A stretch of 64,000 nucleotides of DNA from Thalassobaculaceae bacterium (GTDB taxonomy: Bacteria > Pseudomonadota > Alphaproteobacteria > Thalassobaculales > Thalassobaculaceae). Positions 56,982-64,000 of the stretch are shown here, in pieces (the stretch's first letter is position 1; each line of letters opens with the position of its first letter). The DNA is taken from the NCBI GenBank assembly GCA_029212785.1, contig JARGOG010000003.1:33305-97304 (forward strand). The letters are read 5' to 3'. The notes below the pieces were generated by a model, which was given only the letters and a program-made list of their open reading frames with translations, did no database searches and was not told the DNA's origin. The position numbers and the translations under genes were made by a program.

Positions 56982-57479
56982 TTACGGCCATGCCTGATCC
57001 AATTCCTGCATTCCGACGCGTTTGAAATAGGATTCGAAGCTGCTTTCCGGTCCGACGAGCTGGTGGACCAGCTTGGCGATGGCCATGCGCCGCTTCGGCA
57101 CCTGGAAGACCGGACCGATCTCGTTGATCGGCTGCGGCAGGATGCAGCGCCAGCCATCGACGGCCACCAGCATGTCGCGATAGACCATGGCGCCGTTGAA
57201 GAGGAAATCGATCAACACGCCCTGGGCCCGTTTGTTGGGTAGTTTCTCGATCCATTCCTCGCTGTAGTTCTTGTCGCCGACCAGCCCCCAGGCCATGCCA
57301 AATCGAATGTCGCGGGCAAAGGTCAGGGTCGTGGTGTGTTCCTGCAGCTCGAAATCCACCGTGCCGCCGCCGGAGGCGCGGACCGGGACCACGCGGAACA
57401 TGAAGGTCGGCAGGACCGTGGCTCGCCAATCATTCGGCTTGCTCGTTGCGATTACCGTCAAATAGTCATCGAGCGTCAT
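56982..57479 (-). CDS. Hypothetical protein, 165 residues
   Basis: Soluble protein without recognisable domain. It begins MTLDDYLTVIATSKPNDWRA and contains TFMFRVVPVRASGGGTVDFE and WRCILPQPINEIGPVFQVP. A Shine-Dalgarno (ggggac) lies 6 nt before the ATG. No signal peptide or membrane helix is seen. Its track rival in another frame (56965-57429) has the low-complexity Arg/Gly composition of a shadow. It is downstream of the 115-residue unknown gene on the same strand, about 80 nt away, and converges on the aldolase gene. Unrecognised, and possibly lineage-specific. Confidence 0.65.
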   Translation of the reverse strand: MTLDDYLTVIATSKPNDWRATVLPTFMFRVVPVRASGGGTVDFELQEHTTTLTFARDIRFGMAWGLVGDKNYSEEWIEKLPNKRAQGVLIDFLFNGAMVYRDMLVAVDGWRCILPQPINEIGPVFQVPKRRMAIAKLVHQLVGPESSFESYFKRVGMQELDQAWP

Positions 57480-57555
57480 GCACGTCCCCAGAAGTCTGAT
57501 GGATCATCGCCGCCAGGGGCCGTCCTGTCCAGCGAAGTGCCTGGAACGACGTAGG

Positions 57556-57900
57556 TTATGCGCCGGCGGCCTTGCGGCCGTCCTCGGTCAGTTTGCAGAC
57601 AAGCCAGTCCGGCTTGAGTGGATTCTCGAACCACGGTTCCGCCCAGCCACGATCCATGCAGGCCCGTACCATGCGCGGATTGACGCGCTGGCCATTGTGG
57701 TCGAACAGCGGCAACTTACCACCGGGCTGATCCAGCCCGCGCTTGAGCCAGGCGCGCTGTGCGGCCGTCGGCGACGTCTTCGCCGATCGTGTTGCCGTTT
57801 TCGCTGTCGATTTCGCCGCTCCCGCCATGGCACCGACTGTAGATAGCGGTTTGGCCCGGGGCAATGGCACGGGGGTGCTTGTGGGCACTTTCCTCGTCAT
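57556..57900 (-). CDS. Hypothetical protein with basic N-terminus
   Basis: About 114 residues from ATG 57900 (MTRKVPTSTPVPLPR); starts at 57927 and 57828 are also in frame and none has a clear Shine-Dalgarno. The first half is Lys/Ala/Thr-rich, like a basic nucleic-acid-binding tail (AAKSTAKTATRSAKTSPTAA). The second half, AWLKRGLDQPGGKLPLFDHN and AEPWFENPLKPDWLVCKLT, looks like a compact, conserved domain rich in aromatic residues. I do not recognise it. The gene diverges from the MFS transporter with essentially no spacer. Confidence 0.6.
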   Translation of the reverse strand: MTRKVPTSTPVPLPRAKPLSTVGAMAGAAKSTAKTATRSAKTSPTAAQRAWLKRGLDQPGGKLPLFDHNGQRVNPRMVRACMDRGWAEPWFENPLKPDWLVCKLTEDGRKAAGA

Positions 57901-57925
57901 GGGATAAGAGAAAAAAGGAAATGCC

Positions 57926-59128
57926 ATGGCACTCCCCGTTTCAGCCCGTCTGGCGCTTGGGTTCTCCTGCGTCGGTCACACCTTCTCGCACTTGCTGATG
58001 CTGCTGTACCCGACCGTGGTGCTGTCGCTGGAAGGCGTGTGGGACATGCCGTTCGGCGAGTTGATCGGGCTCATGCTGGTTGGCCAGATCCTGTTCGGTG
58101 CCGCCGCGGTTCCCGCCGGATGGCTCGCCGACCGGTGGAGCGCGCCCGGCATGATGGCGCTGTTCTTCCTGGGCACCGGCGGTATGTGCGTGGCGACCGG
58201 CTTCGCGGATGGCCCGTTTGCCATGGCGGTGGGCCTGGGCGGAATTGGGCTATTCGCCTCGATCTACCACCCGGTGGGCATTGCATGGGTCACCCGGGAC
58301 CCGGCGACGCGAGGCCGGGCGCTCGGCATCAACGGCATCTTCGGGTCGCTGGGGACGGCCGGGGGTGCTGCGGTCGCCGGCACGCTGGCTGCGACCATGG
58401 GGTGGCAATGGGCGTTCTTCATTCCGGGGGCTCTGTGCGTCCTAGTCGGTCTGGCGCTGGTCGTCTCTATCGCGCTTGGCCTTGTGCAAGACAACCGGGC
58501 CGTCCATCACGCGGCGGCAACGGAGGCGAGCCGGAGTGACATGCTGCGGGGCGCCTTGGTCCTGATGGTGACCATCGCGTTCTCCGGACTGATCTACCAG
58601 TCAACCTCCTTCGCCATGCCGAAGCTTTTCGATCAGCGTCTGGTCGGGATGGTGACGACGACTGCCGGGGTCGGCCTGCTGGTCTCGCTGATTTACGGCG
58701 TATCGGCGCTGGCCCAGGTTCTTGGCGGCTGGATGGCCGACCGGTTCGACCTGAAGCGTGTCTATATCACCTGCTGGGCGCTGCAGATTCCGTTCCTGGC
58801 GGTGGCGGCGACGCTGGCCGGGCCGCTGCTGCTGCCGGTCGCGGCGATGATGGTGCTGACCAACACCGCCTTCGTGCCGGCGGAGAACAGTCTGTTCGCG
58901 CGGTACTCGCCGCCGGCCTGGCGGGGCACGGCCTTCGGCGTGAAGTTCCTGGTGTCCTTGGGGGTTTCGGCGATCAGTGTCCCGCTGGTCGGCCAGCTCT
59001 ACGACATGGCGGGCGATTTCGAGCCGTTGCTGGTGCTACTGGCAACCGTCGCCGCGGGCGGGGCGGTCGCCGGCCTGCTGCTCCCGGCGACACGTCCGTC
59101 CGGACACGTGGTGCAACCGGCGGAGTAG
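57926..59128 (+). CDS. MFS transporter (fosmidomycin-resistance-like)
   Basis: A 400-residue, 12-helix transporter. The start MALPVSARLALGFSCVGHTF, the GWLADRWSAPGMM loop and the ASIYHPVGIAWVTRD segment resemble Fsr-type and related MFS exporters. ATG 57926 has Shine-Dalgarno aaagga. The second bundle starts near QSTSFAMPKLFDQRL and contains VLGGWMADRFDLKRVYITCW. The substrate cannot be deduced. It is convergent with trpE, 17 nt apart, and occupies the place where trpG often lies in relatives. Confidence 0.9.
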   Translation: MALPVSARLALGFSCVGHTFSHLLMLLYPTVVLSLEGVWDMPFGELIGLMLVGQILFGAAAVPAGWLADRWSAPGMMALFFLGTGGMCVATGFADGPFAMAVGLGGIGLFASIYHPVGIAWVTRDPATRGRALGINGIFGSLGTAGGAAVAGTLAATMGWQWAFFIPGALCVLVGLALVVSIALGLVQDNRAVHHAAATEASRSDMLRGALVLMVTIAFSGLIYQSTSFAMPKLFDQRLVGMVTTTAGVGLLVSLIYGVSALAQVLGGWMADRFDLKRVYITCWALQIPFLAVAATLAGPLLLPVAAMMVLTNTAFVPAENSLFARYSPPAWRGTAFGVKFLVSLGVSAISVPLVGQLYDMAGDFEPLLVLLATVAAGGAVAGLLLPATRPSGHVVQPAE

Positions 59129-59145
59129 ATGCGCGACCGATACGC

Positions 59146-60651
59146 CTAAGACCGTCGGGCGGCGAACCGGACGGCTTCCTCGGCGGCACGGATCAGGGCG
59201 CGGGCCTTGTTCTGGGTTTCCTGCCACTCCGCCTCGGGATCGCTGTCGGCGACCACGCCGCCACCGGCCTGGACGTACATGGTGCCGTCCTTGACCAGGG
59301 CTGTTCGTAGCGCGATGCAGGTGTCCATCGACGTCGCCGAGAGATAGCCGACGGCACCCGCATAGACGCCGCGCCGCGACACTTCCAACTCGTCGATGAT
59401 CTCCATCGCCCGCACCTTCGGCGCGCCGGAGACGGTGCCGGCCGGAAAACCGGCGAACAGCGCCTCCATCACGTCCTTGTCCTCGGCGAGCTGGCCGTCA
59501 ACATGGCTGGCGATGTGCATCACGTGGCTGTAGCGCTCGATGGTGAACTGGTCCTTCACCTCGACCGTACCGATCTTGGCGACCCGGCCGACATCGTTGC
59601 GCCCCAGATCCAGCAGCATCAGGTGCTCGGCCCGTTCCTTGGGATCGGCCAGCAGCTCCTCGGCCAGCGCCTTGTCCTCCTCCGGCGTCTCGCCACGCTT
59701 TCGGGTGCCGGCTAGCGGGCGGATGGTCACCACGCCGTCGCGCAGCCGCACCAGGATCTCCGGGCTGGAGCCGACGATCGAATAGGCGCCGAAATCGAAG
59801 AAGAACAGGAACGGCGACGGATTCAGCCGCCGCAGCGAACGGTATAGCGCGAAGGGCGGCAGGGTGAACGGCACCGACATGCGGTGCGACGGCACCACCT
59901 GGAAGGCGTCGCCGGCGTTAATGTACTCGACGGTCCGGCGCACCATCTCGTGGTACTGCTCGCGACCGGTATTGGAGACCGGCTCGGGCAGGGTATCCAC
60001 CGAGCGGGCGTTCTCGCGGCGATAGGGCAGGGAGCGTTCGAAGTCCGAGACCACGTCGGCCAGCCGTTCGGCGGCGGCCGAGTAGGCGGCGCTGGCCGAC
60101 ATCTCGCCGCTCGGATAGACCGGCGTGATGATGGTGACCATGTCGTCGATGTTGTCGAACACGCACACGATGGTCGGCCGCAACATGATGCCGTCCTGAA
60201 CGCCGAGCGTGTCCGGATTCTCGTCCGGAATGTCCTCGAACAGGCGGATGGCGTCGTATCCCATGTAGCCGAACAGGCCGGCCGCCATTGGCGGCACCTC
60301 GGCGGGCAGGTCGATCCGGCTTTCCGCGATCAGCGCCCGCAGAGAGGCGAGCGGCGGCTCGGCGACGGGCTCGAACGCGTCGGTATCGATCCGGGCCGTG
60401 CGGTTGATCTCCGCCTTGTCCTTGTAGAACCGCCAGATCACGTCCGGCTTCAAGCCGATGATCGAGTAGCGGCCGCGCACCGCACCGCCCTCCACCGACT
60501 CCAGCAGGAAAGCGTTGGCCCGGCCGTCCGCCAGCTTGAGCATGGCCGAGACCGGGGTCTCCAGATCGGCGACGAGAGTGGTCCAGACGACCTGCGCGCG
60601 GCCCGCCTCGTAATCCTGGCGGAACGCCTCGAAATCCGGACTGTTGCTCAT
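59146..60651 (-). CDS. trpE: Anthranilate synthase component I
   Basis: Converts chorismate and ammonia (or glutamine with TrpG) to anthranilate, the first step of tryptophan synthesis. It has 501 residues. The chorismate-binding domain shows SPEILVRLRDGVVTIRPLAG, LLLDLGRNDVGRVAKIG and FPAGTVSGAPKVRAMEIID, ending in GGGVVADSDPEAEWQETQNK. The N-terminal feedback region LLESVEGGAVRGRYSIIG is intact, so tryptophan inhibition is likely. The start overlaps the upstream PpiD-like gene by 4 nt. TrpG is not adjacent. Confidence 0.97.
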   Translation of the reverse strand: MSNSPDFEAFRQDYEAGRAQVVWTTLVADLETPVSAMLKLADGRANAFLLESVEGGAVRGRYSIIGLKPDVIWRFYKDKAEINRTARIDTDAFEPVAEPPLASLRALIAESRIDLPAEVPPMAAGLFGYMGYDAIRLFEDIPDENPDTLGVQDGIMLRPTIVCVFDNIDDMVTIITPVYPSGEMSASAAYSAAAERLADVVSDFERSLPYRRENARSVDTLPEPVSNTGREQYHEMVRRTVEYINAGDAFQVVPSHRMSVPFTLPPFALYRSLRRLNPSPFLFFFDFGAYSIVGSSPEILVRLRDGVVTIRPLAGTRKRGETPEEDKALAEELLADPKERAEHLMLLDLGRNDVGRVAKIGTVEVKDQFTIERYSHVMHIASHVDGQLAEDKDVMEALFAGFPAGTVSGAPKVRAMEIIDELEVSRRGVYAGAVGYLSATSMDTCIALRTALVKDGTMYVQAGGGVVADSDPEAEWQETQNKARALIRAAEEAVRFAARRS

Positions 60652-62540
60652 TGGGCGCCTTCGCTCACGGTGAACAGCTGCCGCACGGCGCCCGGGTTGA
60701 CGGTCACCGTATGGCGGTTCTCGAGATCGGCCAGCAGCAGCTCGATCACGTCCGAGGCGACGCCGCCGGCGACTTCGCGACGAACCTGATCCTCGGGTGC
60801 GGCCATTTCACCGCCGCCCTTGATCACCTCCACCAGGGAAATCACTGCTGCACCGCTGTCGCTGCTCACCGCGCTGGCGCCGCCGGCATCGAGACCGAAC
60901 AGGGCGCCGGCCACCGCCGGCGGCCAGCCGGCTGGCAGACCCTGTCCCCGGCGGGTGATCGCCGGAAGACGCTCAACCTCGACGCCATGCTCGGCCGCCG
61001 CTTCGGCGAGCGGCGTGCCACCCTCGACGGCGGTGACGATGGCATCGGCGGTGTCCTCGGCCGCGTCCAGACGCTGCTCCGCGGTCCAGTCGGCCGCCAC
61101 CTTCGGGCGGATCTGGCCGAGCTCGGGAATCTGCGGCGGTGTGACGCCATCGACCCGCAGGATGAAGTAGGTGCCGTCACGTGTCTCGCTCAGGACACTC
61201 TGCAGGCCACTCTCGGTCTCGAAGGCGGTCTTCAGGAACGGATCGCCCGGGACCGTGGTGACGATGCCGCCTTCCGGCTGACTGCCGTCGCGGGCGACGA
61301 ACGGGATCTGATTCAGCGGAATGTTCTGGGCCAGCGAGGCCTCTTCGAGGGTCGATCCGCCGGCAAGCGCATCTTCCAGCGCGTTCGAACGCTCGAATAC
61401 GGCGTCATAGGCCCGATCCAGGGCGATCTCGTTCTTCAGCGCGTCGCGCACGTCCTCGAAGGTCGCCGGTGCGCTGACTTCGGCCGCGCGAACGCGGAAC
61501 AGGTGCCAGCCGAAATCGCTCTGCAGCGGCGCCGTCACCTGGCCCGCCTCGGTCATGGCGAAGACACCGTCGGCGGTGCCCTCGGGCAGGTCGTCGCGCT
61601 TGACCTTGCCGAGATCGAGCTCGGCGGCGCTCATACCGGTGATCTCTTCGGCGACGGCGGCGAAGTCCTCGCCGGCCTGGATCCGATCATAGGCGGCGCG
61701 GGCCGCGGCCTCGTCGGTGAACAGGACCTGATCGACAGTACGGGTGCCGGGCGTGGAGAAGCTGGCGCCCCGTTCCTCGAAGGCGGCCCGCAACTCGTCC
61801 TCGGGAATCTCCATGTCCTCGGCGACAGACTTCGGCGAAAACTGCAGCCAACTGATCCCGCGATATTCCGGTGTTTCGTAGTCCTTCTTGTGCTCGTCGT
61901 AATAGGCCGAAAGCGTCGCGTCGTCGGGCAGCGCCGGCGCCGGCATCGCGGCGGCGTCGATGCGGACCGCTTCGGCGACCCGGCGTTCCTCACGATAGGC
62001 ATGCAGCGTCTTGACGATGCTTTCCGGGACGGTCTCCTCGTTGCCGGTAGCGACGGCGCCGATCAGCTGATTGCGGGCGAGATCGCGGCGGGCCCGGTCG
62101 ACGAATTCCTGCTCGCTCCATCCGTTGGAGGCGAGATAGGTCTGATAGGCCGTGCGGTCGAACTGGCCGAGGCTGTCGCGGAACTGCTGGCGGATCAGTT
62201 GCACGATCTGACTGTCGCTGGCCGACAGGCCGAGCCGGTTGGTCGCGGCGACCATCAGGCTCTGAACCGTCAGGTTCTGCAGTGTCTGGTCCAGCAGGCC
62301 GATCTGGATCGCCTGTTCCACGGTGATCGGAATGCCCAGGCGTCGGCGTGCCTGGTCGAACTCGCCCGCCGCCTCGACCGCGGTGACCCGGACGTCGTCA
62401 TCGACTTCGACCGCGGCGCGACCCGCGGGGTTGCCGAAGATCGTGTCGCCGATGCCCCAGATCGCGAAGCTGGCGATCAGTAGGACGAAAAGAATCTTCA
62501 CGAAGATCGAGGTGACCTTGGAACGAATAATCTGAAGCAT
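60648..62540 (-). CDS. PpiD-type peptidyl-prolyl isomerase / periplasmic chaperone
   Basis: A membrane-anchored SurA/PpiD-like folding factor, 630 residues. One N-terminal helix (ILFVLLIASFAIWGIGD) anchors it, the rest is periplasmic. The SurA_N-like chaperone region (about 35-190) is followed by a parvulin domain (about 250-375; TVDQVLFTDEAAARAAYDRI and FGWHLFRVRAAEV). A second SurA-like C-terminal half shows no catalytic residues. It lies immediately upstream of trpE in many alphaproteobacteria. The secG and tpiA genes diverge from it, so it is a local transcript start. Confidence 0.92.
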   Translation of the reverse strand: MLQIIRSKVTSIFVKILFVLLIASFAIWGIGDTIFGNPAGRAAVEVDDDVRVTAVEAAGEFDQARRRLGIPITVEQAIQIGLLDQTLQNLTVQSLMVAATNRLGLSASDSQIVQLIRQQFRDSLGQFDRTAYQTYLASNGWSEQEFVDRARRDLARNQLIGAVATGNEETVPESIVKTLHAYREERRVAEAVRIDAAAMPAPALPDDATLSAYYDEHKKDYETPEYRGISWLQFSPKSVAEDMEIPEDELRAAFEERGASFSTPGTRTVDQVLFTDEAAARAAYDRIQAGEDFAAVAEEITGMSAAELDLGKVKRDDLPEGTADGVFAMTEAGQVTAPLQSDFGWHLFRVRAAEVSAPATFEDVRDALKNEIALDRAYDAVFERSNALEDALAGGSTLEEASLAQNIPLNQIPFVARDGSQPEGGIVTTVPGDPFLKTAFETESGLQSVLSETRDGTYFILRVDGVTPPQIPELGQIRPKVAADWTAEQRLDAAEDTADAIVTAVEGGTPLAEAAAEHGVEVERLPAITRRGQGLPAGWPPAVAGALFGLDAGGASAVSSDSGAAVISLVEVIKGGGEMAAPEDQVRREVAGGVASDVIELLLADLENRHTVTVNPGAVRQLFTVSEGAQ

Positions 62541-62737
62541 GATCTGGCGGCCTGATGCAGCGGGTCGCGGGTATTTGTCGGATCAGGGTTGTAGGCCCCG
62601 TATGCCTTTGAACGCAAGGCTTGGGGCAGGGCGATCGGCACCGGTTATCAGCGCCGGCGGTTGGCGGCGGCCGGCGGCTCGTGCTAGAGCACCGCCACGT
62701 TCCAATGCACAGAGTGACGACCGAGGAGGGTTTCGCC

Positions 62738-63481
62738 GTGGCTCCACGCGCGCTGATCGCCGGAAACTGGAAGATGAACCTGGACCGCGCCGCCGGCGAG
62801 GCGCTGGCCAAGGCGCTCGCCGCCGAGGCGGCAGCCGTTTCGGTCGAGCTCGCCGTGTGCCCGCCGGCCGTCTATGTCGCCTCGGTCGGTGTGGCGCTCG
62901 GGTCGAGCGGTGTCGCGCTCGGCGCCCAGGACTGCCATGCGGCGGCCAGCGGCGCCCATACCGGCGACACCGCGGCCGAAATGCTGGCCGATCTCGGCTG
63001 CACCTACGTCATTGTCGGCCATTCCGAGCGCCGTGCCGACCATGGCGAGAGCGACGCGACCGTCCATGCCAAGGCCGAGGCGGCCCGCCGCGCCGGTCTG
63101 GTGCCGATCATCTGCGTCGGTGAGACCGAGGCCGAGCGCGATGCCGGTAGAACGCTCGACGTGGTCGAGGGCCAGGTGCGCGGGTCGGTACCGCAAGGGC
63201 TGACGGGCGCGACCCTGGTCATAGCCTACGAGCCGGTCTGGGCGATCGGCACGGGCCGCACGCCGACCGCCGATGACGTGGCGACCGTTCATGCCCATAT
63301 CCGTAAGGTGCTGGGCGAGGTCTCGGGCGACGCCGCCAACGTGCGTCTGCTCTATGGTGGCTCGGTCAAACCGGCCAATGCCGCCGAGCTGATGGCGGTC
63401 GCCAATGTGAACGGAGCACTGGTCGGTGGTGCCTCGCTCAAGGCCGGGGATTTCCTCGGTATCGCCAAGGCCACGCCGTGA
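62738..63481 (+). CDS. tpiA: Triosephosphate isomerase
   Basis: Interconverts glyceraldehyde-3-phosphate and dihydroxyacetone phosphate. GTG 62738 ([16 protein letters not shown]) follows the excellent Shine-Dalgarno gaggaggg at 7 nt; 247 residues, matching the family. Catalytic residues are in IAGNWKMN (Asn, Lys), VIVGHSERR (His) and [15 protein letters not shown] (Glu with loop 6), with [16 protein letters not shown] for phosphate binding. The track start adds 39 residues with no homology. It is divergent from the PpiD-like gene. Confidence 0.97.
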   Translation: MAPRALIAGNWKMNLDRAAGEALAKALAAEAAAVSVELAVCPPAVYVASVGVALGSSGVALGAQDCHAAASGAHTGDTAAEMLADLGCTYVIVGHSERRADHGESDATVHAKAEAARRAGLVPIICVGETEAERDAGRTLDVVEGQVRGSVPQGLTGATLVIAYEPVWAIGTGRTPTADDVATVHAHIRKVLGEVSGDAANVRLLYGGSVKPANAAELMAVANVNGALVGGASLKAGDFLGIAKATP

Positions 63482-63563
63482 CCTGCATCCGGTCTGAACG
63501 ACAGGCTGGCCAAGGCGCGCCGGAAACGCTACAAACCGCGCCGACCGAAGACCGGGGTTCGAC

Positions 63564-63887
63564 ATGGAACTGATCATTCTCACCGTCCATCTGATGATCG
63601 CGCTGGCGCTGATCGTCACCGTCCTGCTTCAGCGCAGCGAAGGCGGCGGACTTGGCATTGGCGGCGGCGGTGGCGGCGGTGGCGGCCTCGGTTCCTTCAT
63701 GTCGGCGCGAGGGACCGCGAACCTGCTGACGCGCACGACGGCGATTCTGGCCGCCTGTTTCATGGCCACCAGCATGACCCTCGCGATTCTCGCTTCCCAG
63801 ACGACGACATCTTCAATCGTCGACCAGACTCCTGCCGTTGAAGAGCCCGCCGAGCCGACTGCGCCGGCAGCCCCTCTCTCGCAGTAA
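63564..63887 (+). CDS. secG: Preprotein translocase subunit SecG
   Basis: Small two-helix subunit of the SecYEG translocon. It has 107 residues: N-terminal helix (IILTVHLMIALALIVTVLLQ), the glycine-rich cytosolic loop GGGLGIGGGGGGGGGLGSF with MSARGTANLLTR, a second helix (AILAACFMATSMTLAILAS) and a Pro/Ala/Glu-rich tail. The loop and RGTANLLTRTT motif are diagnostic. tpiA-secG is the standard order in alphaproteobacteria and is usually followed by pyrG. Confidence 0.97.
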   Translation: MELIILTVHLMIALALIVTVLLQRSEGGGLGIGGGGGGGGGLGSFMSARGTANLLTRTTAILAACFMATSMTLAILASQTTTSSIVDQTPAVEEPAEPTAPAAPLSQ

Positions 63888-64000
63888 CATATTGATCCGG
63901 CGGGTGTTTTCCGCCCGTTCTCGACTGGCATCGCTTTCGCGGCGCCGGATGGTCACAACGCGTGCTTGGATTGCGCTCGATGATGTATAAGGAACGCCCA
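63888..64000 (+). other. Leader of a gene beginning at the window edge, probably pyrG
   Basis: About 110 nt after secG. A short stem (ggcgg / ccgcc) has no T-tract. AAGGAA at 63989-63994 is followed 5 nt later by the last base, an A that could begin an ATG just outside. In many alphaproteobacteria secG is followed by pyrG, so that is the expected gene; the sequence here cannot confirm it. Confidence 0.4.

Noticed and set aside
60651-62483. 610-residue plus-strand ORF opposite the PpiD-like gene
   Set aside because: Shadow frame; the PpiD-like minus-strand gene has a membrane anchor and parvulin motifs and overlaps trpE properly.
1-64000. CRISPR arrays, insertion sequences, prophage or integrase genes near the four tRNA genes
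   Set aside because: No direct-repeat arrays, transposase-like or integrase-like frames were seen, and the tRNA 3' ends are not duplicated nearby as far as I can tell by eye.

Overview
The window is high-GC DNA carrying the core chromosome of an alphaproteobacterium. The best guess is a Rhodospirillales-like lineage (Thalassobaculum/Oceanibaculum/Nisaea type). This rests on gene order and family content: tig-clpP-clpX-lon-hup, a full nuoA-N operon running into coaX and an RNase J gene, DUF177-plsX-fabH-ihfA-merR, a CBP3-like cytochrome bc1 chaperone, a MucR regulator and the small DUF1467 and DUF6898 families. The species guess is inference only. I saw no prophage, insertion sequence, CRISPR array or restriction cassette.

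Layout. 0-9 kb: MscS-type channel, Gfo/Idh/MocA oxidoreductase, Cache/HAMP adenylate cyclase, peptide release factor 3 and malonyl-CoA decarboxylase. 9-16 kb: tRNA-Leu and the protein-folding/proteolysis cluster (trigger factor, ClpP, ClpX, Lon, HU). 16-18 kb: tRNA-Val, a nuclease-fold DUF2161 gene with an unknown partner, and tRNA-Asp. 18-32 kb: the 14-gene respiratory complex I operon. 32-36 kb: type III pantothenate kinase, RNase J, methylmalonyl-CoA epimerase, DUF1467, then an AT-richer gap with a possible small RNA and a small secreted protein. 36-39 kb: glutaryl-CoA dehydrogenase, DUF6898, MucR. 39-47 kb: rpiB, glyA, nrdR, the riboflavin genes ribD-ribE-ribBA-ribH, nusB, thiL and a FliL-domain protein, with a convergent PAS protein. 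47-51 kb: MFS transporter and H+-pyrophosphatase. 51-56 kb: BamE lipoprotein diverging from the bc1 chaperone, DUF177, plsX, fabH, ihfA, a MerR regulator, tRNA-Pro. 56-64 kb: class II aldolase, two unknown proteins, a second MFS transporter, trpE with a PpiD-like chaperone, then tpiA and secG. A gene, probably pyrG, appears to start at the last base.

How it fits together. Most genes serve aerobic energy metabolism (complex I, bc1 assembly, proton-pumping pyrophosphatase), protein quality control, and cofactor supply (CoA, riboflavin, thiamine). Glutaryl-CoA dehydrogenase, methylmalonyl-CoA epimerase and malonyl-CoA decarboxylase indicate breakdown of amino acids and dicarboxylic or odd-chain acyl-CoAs.

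The least ordinary observations are a 17-histidine (HD)n insert in trigger factor, a candidate sRNA with an exposed anti-Shine-Dalgarno motif, a possible ATT-initiated bc1 chaperone, a MucR lacking part of its zinc site, a RibBA whose GTP cyclohydrolase half has lost its cysteines, islands of rare codons in prfC, lon and fliL, and a trpE separated from its usual partners. I did not find a clear new multi-gene system.
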